Source: Byssothecium circinans
Taxonomy: Eukaryota > Ascomycota > Dothideomycetes > Pleosporales > Massarinaceae
Assembly (NCBI GenBank): GCA_010015675.1
Contig: ML976977.1
Coordinates: forward strand, 2,096,164-2,118,044
Direction of reading: 5' to 3'
DNA: 21,881 nt
Under the pieces are notes generated by a model, which was not told the origin of the DNA, did not search any database, and saw only the letters and a program-made list of their open reading frames with translations. The first letter of the stretch is position 1. Every line of letters begins with the position of its first letter. Below are positions 1-9,043 of the stretch, in pieces. The position numbers were made by a program, and so were the translations under genes.

Positions 1-68
1 GTAATAGATAAGTTAAGAGTTATAAAGAGAAGATAGTATATAAAAGAAAAAAAAGAGAGTTTTAGGTT
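1..68. other. AT-rich flank left of the helicase array
   Basis: This purine-rich, A-rich stretch ends exactly where the repeated leader begins (CTATCC at 69). It has no counterpart in front of the other four copies, so it is unique flanking DNA or the remains of another sequence. No gene is visible in it. Confidence 0.6.
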
Positions 69-403
69 CTATCCTATAATGCAAAAATCAGATAGACTTA
101 ATCTAGTTTTTAGGTGCACCGTGCGCGCTGAAATATAGGGGCCTATCTGATTTACGAACTTCGAAAAACCAGATAGGGTCCAAGACAACGGAAGTTAAGG
201 CTGCAATTTTATAGCCTGGTACAACGCGACACGGCGAATCCAGCGCAGGTTTCTATGCAATAATCTGACGTTAGGCTCGCGAGCAATATAGGTAGAAGTG
301 CTAGAGGGTTAATATTTATAATAGTGACCTATGCGCGCGTAAGCGAAGCTAGTGACACCACTACCATTACTAAAATCACGTTGTATAGAGCTAACCCAGC
401 AGC
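69..403 (+). promoter_or_regulatory. 5' leader/promoter region of the OrsD-recombinase-helicase gene, copy 1
   Basis: These 335 bases lie between the shared left boundary and the ATG at 404. They recur in all five copies (362 bases in copies 2-5, because copy 1 lacks 27 bases near 395). The first 110 bases contain an A-rich motif, AAATCAGATWG, in alternating orientation: forward near 86, reversed near 147-157, and forward again (AAAACCAGATAGGG) near 167-180. This gives a potential long hairpin or a set of binding sites. No open frame is visible. That it is a promoter is inferred from its position and from its duplication together with the gene start. Confidence 0.5.
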
Positions 404-3400
404 ATGGAGCAGTTGAATAGTATTTTTGAATATTCGCGGGCATATCGCGTTGCTATTTATAAGACCTACCATTATGCCGTGGTACGGTCCTAGTTGCGTA
501 CCCACCTAGACCGCAAGCACAAGGAATTCACCCCAAAGACGCGCTAGAAAGTAGTTTTGGCCGCTGGATCATTCCGTTAATGGGCGACTATAGAAGATGA
601 AGTCGTGTTTCCTAAGCCTGAATCTAGGCCTATCCCCCACCTAGAAGTATATAAGGATAGATTCATGTGCATAGGGTCTACAGCTAGCAATCAAGCGTGC
701 AGTCGCATATATCGCACTATATAAGATATCCAGAACTATTGCCGGTCTAAGCATGGCTGGTAGAACACAAGGAAGCGAGGCTAACCTAGCAAAGGCTAGC
801 AGCTAGAGCATCCCATCATGTAGATAGAAGGGGTGTTATACTAGAAGTTCTAGCCTGCGGGCCATCTAGGTAAGCCGTTTACGGTTAGCAAGCCTAAGCA
901 AAACTAGCACAGACCTAACCACGGGGATAAGGATGAGGACATCTAGCGAGCTATTACCGTGTCATTAAGCTAGGTAACTGCTAACATAGAGCTTTCTAGG
1001 AAGAGGCAGTAGGACTATATTAATGCTAACTAAGACTAGTACATGTTTAACGCGTATCTAGACCGCGCTAGGTAGGCGAAATATTTAAAGGGCTTAGACT
1101 ATAGTTAGCTGTTAACCACCGTCTAGAAGCTAGGGCCTAGAGAGAAGGCATTAAATAAGGTATATTAGGCATTACAGATGGTCATCTATAAGGCCTAGCA
1201 GTCATCGCGGTCTACCGTGGTGGGGTTAGCGGCCATAAACTACATTAACTAGCGTAAGGTAGGTGGCATTACTAATGAGAAGCTATTTAACGCACGGTAG
1301 ATGGGCAAGACCATGGTTAAGTATAGTAGGTAGTAGTTAGAGATTATATAGTACATTTAGTAGACCTATAAGCTACCTAAGATTAGTGTAGATAAAGAGT
1401 ATAAGGTCTAAAGTAGGAAGCTACCATACTATTTAACTACCTAGCAGGAAAGGCCATTGCAAAAAATCAAAGCTATGGTAGGGCGAGATGAGGATAAGGA
1501 CGGGGACGATTAGTTTTCTAAGTCTGATAGCGATAACGGATTTGACGCAGAACAAGAAGAAGAGCTAGAGGAATAGGTGTTAAAGTTTGTATTACAGTTA
1601 CTAGACCATGAACTAGGAGATAACGAGTATAGTAGTACGTTAATTAGCGCTATGGCCATGCTAGGGATTAACGCTAACTATAGGTAGATGACACCGTTGC
1701 TATACACGCCTAAGTAAGCCGCCGTCGTTAATGTGTCGCGCATGTTAGTGTTGTACTAGTTAACGCAGATACGCAAGGTCCGTAGAGCTAAGTTAGAGGC
1801 AGAAGGGTAGAGTTAGCAGGATACGGAAGACATAGCACCTAGCTATTTCTACTTTGTAAAGGAAATGGCTAACTACTTTATAACGTTGACTAAGTATAAT
1901 GGCAAGCCGACTCCCATCAACGCCATCTAGCGGTTGAAGGCATACGGGATGAAGATCCGGTACAGTTTCAGCGTAGAAGGCGTAGTGGATTAGGTGGATG
2001 ATACATTATTATATGGCAATATCTACTTTAGCATGCTACAGTTACGGTCGATAATCTATAGCATAGTTGCCAGCGCGCAGAGGCAATTAATGGAGGCGTT
2101 AATGCTGTTACAAGTTAATAAGGAGGGCAGCGTCATGCCAGGCACTACCGCATTACCTAAAATCTATTAGGACAGGTTAGTGGACAACCTAGCCGAGTAG
2201 AAAATAGGGTAGAGTTTCATGGAAGATGCCTATAATATAGATGCTATCAACGCGGAGTTTCCTCTAACATGGTTAGAGCAGCGGTTAATTAATAAGCTAT
2301 AGTTAATAAGGGAGTTCATTGATAGAACAGCAACTAGAGTGGCTATAGCCGTTAGCAGGCCCGTAGCATAGAACCAAGACTAGATCAAGGCATACTAATA
2401 AGCTATGAGGGAGTTCTAGCAAGAGTTAGCAGCGTTAGTGCATATAACGGGGGGGTCACTAGTATAAGGAACTAAGCTAGTGATGATCTAGTATAAGAAT
2501 AGCGTAAATAGAAAGAGTTAGGGGATTTTTATTAAAGGTAGGTTAGTAGTGTATGTAACCATGTACTATAAAAACATTAGGTAGTTAGGGAGCACTAAGG
2601 TAATCCACTAATATTTGCCGCGTGAAGTAGGTGAGTTAATGGTGTATTATTTATAGTTCACACTACTATTCATAGAGAAGATAGAACGCATGTTAGGTAG
2701 TAAGGAGGTTAAGTCTAGCGCGTACATTTAGGAACCTGAGCTAGAGAAGGAATAGACCATACCCCAGCGAAAGAAGTGGATAACTAACGACCGTTCATAG
2801 CAGAGGGTAGGAAGTGAAGGGGAAGAGGAAGGGGAAGACGAAGATAAAGAAGAAAATAGCTATGCAGTTAAGCTATGGAATAGTAACTAGGTTAAGCACG
2901 CTATCTAGAAGGCTTCGTTAGAGTACATAAGCGTTCCCGTGACTATCATAGGATAGAGGCATGGGACCAAGGTAATTTACCACTAATACATTAATAGTAA
3001 GATAGCCGTACGGACGTTAGTACAGGCTGATAAGGATGATAAGGGGGAGGAGGAAGATGAAGTAGCTAATCTATAGACTAGGCACAGTTCCTACATCAGT
3101 AGGTTGATATACGGGCAGCTAATTAGCGAGGCTACGTTCAGCACCGAGTCCAAGCGGGCAGCGTTCCGGCGGGTAAGCGAGGAGTGGCATGCATTTTTGC
3201 AGATACCATCCGCATTTAAGGCGCGGCGCAATAGGGGAACAAGGGCCGCAGCCGCCGCACGTAGAGAAGCCACGGAAGAGGAGTACCAACGGTAGAGGAT
3301 GATGCGGCACATAGACGTTAAAGAGGAGTTGCGGAAGTTAGTGGACCAGCAGGCGACGTTCCATAGCATATAGAAGCTAGCGGTGTAGGCTATCATGCAG

Positions 3401-3986
3401 TAAAAGAGCCCTATAGTAGCAATCATGGGGATAGGGGCAGGTAAGAGCGTGTTATTCATGCTGCTAGCGTTAGTTTCCAGCGGGGTGACGGTGGTCATCG
3501 TGCCGCTAGTGTCATTATAGGGGAGCATAAAGAAGTGGTGCAATAAGTTAGGGATTACATATATAGAGTAGGATAGTTGTAGGCTACATAAGTGGGCGCA
3601 GGTAGTATTAGTAACGCCTAAGTCTACTATAGGGGAAGCATTCAGGCATTTCATGAACCGCCAGCGCGCTATAGGCTGGTTAGATTGGATCATAGTAGAT
3701 GAGTGCCACGTAGTGTTAGATTTAGTGCAGGGGTAGAGAGCATAGATGTTAGTATTATAGAGGTTAGTTATAGTAGAGACGCAGATAGTGTATTTAATAG
3801 TAACGTTGCGGCCTAGTAAGGAGGCGCAATTCATATAGCTAATAGGGTTGCTAGATAGAGAGTAGTACTAGTAGTTCCAGGGGGTAATATTACAGCTAAA
3901 CATCTAATATTAAGTGTAGGAATATAACGTGGAAGAAGAGGAGGAGGCCGTGCACAGGTTAGTAGGGGGGTTAAAGTAGAAGTACC
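404..3986 (+). pseudogene. OrsD-like/tyrosine-recombinase-like/RecQ-like helicase, copy 1, RIP-mutated and 3'-truncated
   Basis: One frame of about 1194 codons runs from ATG 404 with no frameshift but with dozens of TAG/TAA stops, mostly at expected Gln, Trp or Arg positions. Residues 1-130 resemble the OrsD (DUF3505) zinc-finger region: HYAVV...LRTHLDRKH, then a second Cys/His group ending in CRSKHGW. Residues 680-905 carry recombinase-like boxes: TGG-x4-GTKL (688, where Arg is expected, is TAA), Arg852-His853, and His894 nine residues before Tyr903. Residues 985-1194 are the first RecA-like half of a helicase: MGIGAGKS (Lys1014), VVIVPLVSL (motif Ia), LVTPKST (Ib) and DECH (1099-1102). The frame is cut at the junction with the next repeat, so motifs IV-VI are missing. 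A short open stretch survives at 3104-3295. Family assignment is from motifs only. The helicase half and OrsD are firm; the recombinase reading is my inference. Confidence 0.8.
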
Positions 3987-5130
3987 CTATCCTATAATGC
4001 GAAAATCAGATTGACTTAATCCAGTTTTTGGGTACACCGTGCACGCTGAAATACAGGGGTCAATCCGATTTACAAACTTTGAAAAACCGGATGGGGTCTA
4101 AAATAACGGAAGTTGAGGCTGTAATTTTATAGCCTAGTGCAACGCGACACGGCGAATCCAGCGCAGGTCTCTATGCAATCATCCGACGTTAGGGTCGCGA
4201 GCAATATAGGTGGAAGCGCTAGGGGGTTAATGTTCATGATAGCAACCTATGCGCGCGTATAAGCAAGGCTAGCGACACTACAACTATTACTAAAATCACG
4301 TTATATAGAGCTAACCACTAGCACGAATACTAAACTATAGCTAGTAGCATGGAGCAGTTAAACAGTATTTTTAAATATTCGCGGGTATATCGCGTTGCTA
4401 TTTGTAAGACCCACCATTATGCCGTGGTACGGTCCTAGCTGCGTGCCTACCTAGACCGTAAGCACAAAGAATTCACCCTAAAGACACGCTAGAGAGTAGT
4501 TCTAGCTACTAGGTTATTCCGTTAATAGGCGACTATAGAAGACGAAGTCATGTTTCCTAAGCCTAAAGCTAGGCCTATCCCCTACCTAGAAGTATATAAG
4601 GATAGATTCATGTGTATAGGGTTAACAGCTAGCAATCAAGCGTGTAGTCGCATATATAGTACTATACGAGATATCTAGAACCATTACTAGTCTAAGCACG
4701 GCTAGTAGAATATAAGGAAGTGAGGCTAACTAGGCAAAGGCCAGCAGCCAGAGCATCCCGTCATGTGGATAGAAGGGGTGTCGTACTAGAAGTTCTAGCT
4801 TAGTAGCTATCTAGGCAAGCTATTTAGGGTCAGCGAGCCTAAGCTAAATTAGCACGGACCTAACCACGGGGATAAAGACGAGGATATCTAATAAGCCATC
4901 ACCATGTCGTTAAGCTAGGCGACCGCTAACATAGAGCTTTCCAGGAAGAGGCAGCAGGACCATATTAACGCTAACTAAGACTAGTACATGTTTAACGCGT
5001 ATCTAGACCGTGCTAGGTAGGTGAAATATTTAAAGGGCTTAGACCGCAGTTGGCTATTAACTACCGTCCAGAAGCTAGGGCCTAAAGAGAAGGCGTTGAA
5101 CAAGGTATGTTAGGCATTGCAGATAGTTAT
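3987..5130 (+). repeat. Tandem unit 2 (1144 bp: leader plus first ~260 codons)
   Basis: This unit starts at CTATCCTATAATG, the same boundary as position 69, directly abutting the broken helicase frame of copy 1. It ends where the internal coding sequence (equivalent to copy 1 position 1185) joins the next unit's start. Differences from the other units are nearly all C/T or G/A transitions. Confidence 0.9.
4349..5130 (+). pseudogene. 5' fragment of the OrsD-like helicase gene, copy 2
   Basis: The 260 complete codons from ATG 4349 correspond to residues 1-260 of copy 1, covering the OrsD-like finger region only. The Cys of the first finger (ICKT) is still TGT here, whereas copy 1 has TAT, so this copy preserves an older state at that site. 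Several in-frame TAG/TAA stops are present. The frame reads into the leader of unit 3 at CTATCC and has no helicase or recombinase part. Confidence 0.75.
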
Positions 5131-6274
5131 CTATCCTACAATGCGAAAATTAGATTGACTCAATCTGGTTTTTAGGTACACCGTGCACGCTGAAATACAG
5201 GGGTTAATCCGATTTACAAACTTTAAAAAACTGGATAGGGTCTAAAATAATGGAAGTTAAGGCTGCAATTTTATAGCCTAGTGCAACGTGACACGGCGAA
5301 TCTAGCGCAGGTCTCTATGCAATCATCCGACGTTAGGGTCGCGAGCAATATAGGTGGAAGCGCTAGGGGGTTAATATTCATAATAGTAACCCATGTGCGC
5401 GCGTAAGTAAGGCTAGCGACACTACAACCATTACTAAAATCACGTTGTATAGAGCTAACTACTAGCACGAATACTAAACTATAGCCAGCAGCATGGAGCA
5501 GTTGAACAGTATTTTTGAATATTCGCGGGCATATTGCGTTGCCATTTGTAAGACCTACTATCATGCCGTAGTACGGTCCCAGCTGCGTGCCCACCTAGAC
5601 CACAAGCACAAAGAATTCACCCTAAAGACACGCTAGAGAGTAGTTCTAGCTACTAGGTCATTCCATTAATGGGTAACTATAGAAGACGAAGTCATGTTTC
5701 CTAAGCCTAAAGCTAGGCCCATCCCCCACCTAGAAGTATATAAGGATAGATTCATATGTATAGGGTTAATAGCTAGCAATTAAGCGTGTAGTCGTATATA
5801 TGGCACTATATAAGATATCTAGAACTATTACTAGTCTAAGCACGGCTAGTAGAACATAAGGAAGCAAGGCTAACTAGGCAAAGGCTAGCAGCTAGAGCAT
5901 CCCGTCATGTGGATAGAAGGGGTATCGTACTAGAAGTTCTAGCTTAGTAGCCATCTAGGTAAGCTATTTAGGGTTAGTAAGCCTAAGCTAAATCAGCACA
6001 GACCTAACTATGGGGATAAAGATGAGGATATCTAATAAGCCATTACTGTGTCATTAAGCTAGGCGACCGCCAACATAGAGCTTTCTAGGAAGAGGCAGCA
6101 GGACTATATCAATGCTAACTAAGACTAGTACATGTTTAACGCGTATCTAGACTGTGCTAGGTGGGCAAAACATTTAAAGGGCTTAGACTATAGTTGGCTG
6201 TTAACTACCATCTAGAAGCTAGGGCCCAAAGAGAAGGCGTTAAATAAGGTGTGTTAGGTATTGTAGATAGTTAT
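5131..6274 (+). repeat. Tandem unit 3 (1144 bp)
   Basis: This is exactly the same length as units 2 and 4. The entry junction reads GTTAT|CTATCCTACAATG, joining internal coding sequence to the leader start. CTAT is shared by both parents of the junction (internal ATCTATAAGG and leader CTATCC). Confidence 0.9.
5493..6274 (+). pseudogene. 5' fragment of the OrsD-like helicase gene, copy 3
   Basis: ATG 5493 begins 260 codons matching residues 1-260 of copy 1. The first-finger Cys codon (TGT) is kept. An Arg codon that is CGA in copies 2 and 5 is TAA here (ACTATATAAGAT), showing that both C and G of a codon were hit. The 107-codon antisense open frame over the leader is a shadow of the repeat. 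Confidence 0.72.
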
Positions 6275-7418
6275 CTATCCTACAATGCGAAAATCAGATT
6301 GACTTAATCCGGTTTTTGGGTACACCGTGCACGCTGAAATACAGGGGTCAATCTGATTTATAAACTTTAAAAAACTAGATAGGGTCTAAAATAATGGAAG
6401 TTGAGGCTACAATTTTACAGCCTAGTGCAACGTGACACGGCGAATCCAGCGCAGGTCTCTATGCAATCATCTAACGTTGGGGTCGCGAGCAATATAGGTG
6501 GAAGCGCTAGGGGGTTAATGTTTATAATAGTGACCCGTGCGCGCGCGTAAGCGAGGCCAGCGATACTACAACTATTACTAAAATTACGTTGTATAGAGCT
6601 AACCACTAGCACGAATACTAAACTATAGCTAGCAGCATGGAGCAGTTGAACAGTATTTTTGAATATTCACGGGCATATTGCGTTACCATTTATAAGACCT
6701 ACTATCATGCTGTAGTACGGTCCCAGCTGCGTGCCCACCTAGACCACAAGCATAAAGAATTCACCCTAAAGACACGCTAGAGAGTAGTTCTAGCTGCTGG
6801 GTCATTCCGTTAATGGGCGACTATAGAAGACGAAGTCGTGTTTCCTAAGCCTGAAGCTAGGCCTATCCCCCACCTAGAAGTATATAAGGATGGATTCATA
6901 TGCATAGGGTTAATAGCTAGCAATTAAGCGTGTAGTCGCATATATGGCACCATATAAGATATCTAGAACTATTGCTGGTCTAAGCATGGCTAGCAGAATA
7001 TAAGGAAGCGAGGCTAACTAGGCAAAGGCTAGTAGCCAAAGCATCCCATCATGTAGATAGAAGGGGTGTCATACTAGAAGTTCCAGCTTAGTAGCTATCT
7101 AGGTAAGCTATTTAGGGTTAGTAAGCCTAAGCTAAATCAGCACGGACCTAACCACGGGGATGAAGATGAGGATATCTGATGAGCTATCACCGTGTCGTTA
7201 AGCTAGGCGACCGCTAACATAGAGCTTTCTAGGAAGAGGTAGCAAGACCATATTAATGCTAACTAAGACTAGTACATGTTTAACGCGTATCTAGACCGTG
7301 CTAGGTAGGCGAAACATTTAAAGGGCTTAGACCGTAGTTAGCTGTTAACTACCGTCCAGAAGCTAGGGCCTAAAGAGAAGGCGTTGAATAAGGTGTATTA
7401 GGTATTACAGATGGTTAT
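6275..7418 (+). repeat. Tandem unit 4 (1144 bp)
   Basis: This is the third unit of identical length. It contains the clearest form of the leader inverted repeat: a 13-base arm at 6291-6303 and its perfect complement at 6347-6359, with a 43-base spacer. Confidence 0.9.
6637..7418 (+). pseudogene. 5' fragment of the OrsD-like helicase gene, copy 4
   Basis: ATG 6637 begins 260 codons matching the start of copy 1. The first-finger Cys is changed to Tyr (TAT), as in copies 1 and 5. One spot reads ATC TGA TGA where copy 1 has ATC TAG CGA, one of the few TGA codons in the array. No indel separates it from copies 2 and 3. Confidence 0.72.
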
Positions 7419-8862
7419 CTATCCTACAATGCGAAAATTGGATTAACTTAATCTGGTTTTTGGGTACACCGTGCACGCTAAAATATAGGAGTCAATCTGA
7501 TTTACAAACTTTAAAAAACTGGATGGGGTCCAAAATAATAGAAGTTAAGGCTACAATTTTATAGCCTAGTGCAACGCGACACGGCAAATCCAGCGCAGGT
7601 CTCTATGCAATCATCTGACGTTAGGGTCGCGAGCAATATAGGTGGAAGCGCTAGGGGGTTAATGTTCATAATAGTAACCTATGCGCGCGCGTAAGTGAGG
7701 CTAGCGACACTATAACCATTACTAAAATCACGTTGTATAGAGCTAACCACCAGCACGAATACTAAACTATAGCCAGCAGCATGGAGCAGTTGAACAGTAT
7801 TTTTGAATATTCGCGGGCATATCACGTTGCTATTTATAAGACCCACCATTATGCCGTAGTACGGTCCCAGCTGCGTGCCCACCTAGACCGCAAGCACAAA
7901 GAATTCACCCTAAAGACACGCTAGAGAGTAGTTCTAGCTGCTAGGTCATTCCATCAATGGGCGACTATAGAAGACGAAGTCATGTTTCCTAAGCCTAAAG
8001 CTAGGCCCATCCCCCACCTAGAAGTATATAAGGATGGATTCATGTGCATAGGGTCAACAGCTAGCAATCAAGCGTATAGTCACATATATAGCACTATACG
8101 AGATATCTAGAACTATTACTAGTCTAAGCATGGCTAGTAGAACACAAGGAAGTAAGGCTGACCAGGCAAAGGCTAGTAGCCAGAGCATCCCGTTATGTGG
8201 ATAGAAGGGGTGTCATACTAGAAGTTCTAGCTTAGTAGCTATCTAGGCAAGCCATTTAGGGTCAGTGAGCCTAAGCTAAATTAGCACGGACCTAACCACG
8301 GGGACAAAGATAAGGATATCTAATGAGCCATCACCGTGTCATTAAGCTAGGCAACCGCCAACATAGAGCTTTCTAGGAAGAGGCAGCAGGACTATATTAA
8401 CGCTAACTAAGACTAGTACATGTTTAACGCGTATCTAGACTATGCTAGGTGGGTGAAACATTTAAAGGGCTTAGACCGTAGTTAGCTGTTAACCACCGTC
8501 TAGAAGCTAGGGCCTAAAGAGAAGGTATTAAATAAGGTGTATTAGGCATTATAGATAGTTATCTATAAGGCCTAGCAGTCATCATAGTCCACCGTGGTGG
8601 GGTTAGCGGCCATAAACTATATTAACTAGCGTAAGGTGGGCGGCATCACTAATGAGAAGCTATTTAACGCACGGCAGATGGGCAAGACCATGATCAAGTA
8701 TAGCGGGTAGTAGTTAGAGATCATATAGTATATTTAGCAGACGCATGAGTTACCTAAGATTAGCGCAGACAAAGAGTATAAGGTCTAAAGCAAGAGGCCA
8801 CCATACTATTTAACCGCCTAGCAGGAGAGGCCGTTGCAGAAGATCAAAGCCATCATAAGGCG
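7419..8862 (+). pseudogene. Copy 5: leader plus ~360 codons of the OrsD-like helicase gene, interrupted by hAT I
   Basis: The leader is 7419-7780 and the ATG is at 7781. Unlike units 2-4, the sequence continues through the internal breakpoint (8563, equivalent to 1186 of copy 1) and follows copy 1 up to its position ~1478, where hAT element I is inserted. Homology resumes at 11984 and ends near 12014. This copy shows the uninterrupted internal sequence at the point where the shorter units were joined. It contains many TAG/TAA stops. The recombinase-like and helicase parts are absent. Confidence 0.8.
8855..8862. repeat. Left target-site duplication of hAT I (ataaggcg)
   Basis: These eight bases flank the left end. 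The right copy is gtagggcg, which matches the empty site in copy 1 (GTAGGGCG near 1478). The left copy differs by two G-to-A changes, as expected if RIP struck after insertion. Confidence 0.8.
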
Positions 8863-8889
8863 TAGACTCCGCAATAATCCGTCTAATCA

Positions 8890-8960
8890 ATCTTGGAGTC
8901 GTGAATTGAATTGATTAGTTATAACGCCTGCGCAGATTGAATTAAGGATTGATTGTTGGT
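8890..8960. repeat. Left subterminal repeats of hAT I
   Basis: Short copies of TTGAATTGATT, TCAATCTTGG and GGATTGATTG cluster just inside the left end and mirror those near 11829-11945. Such motifs are usual binding sites for hAT transposases. That use here is inferred. Confidence 0.5.
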
Positions 8961-9043
8961 GTTTTAGGCCAGATGGATTGCAGATAGATTACAAATTAGG
9001 TAGATTAACACTGTTTTATGCTAAGGGATTGACCTGTATACGA

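Noticed and set aside
3091..3834. Longest open frame in the window (247 codons, minus strand)
   Set aside because: It lies antisense to the recombinase/helicase frame. The plus-strand TAG stops read as CTA (Leu) on this strand, so RIP itself keeps it open. Its protein shows no recognisable domain.
404..3986. Reassigned genetic code (TAG/TAA read as Gln)
   Set aside because: Stops also sit at Trp and Arg positions, differ between near-identical repeat units, and come with catalytic losses such as Asp to Asn. Mutation explains all of these; reassignment does not.
5271..7882. Minus-strand frames of 107, 65 and 67 codons in the leader and gene start of the repeat units
   Set aside because: They are similar to each other only because the units repeat. 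They lie antisense to the leader and OrsD start and have no family features.
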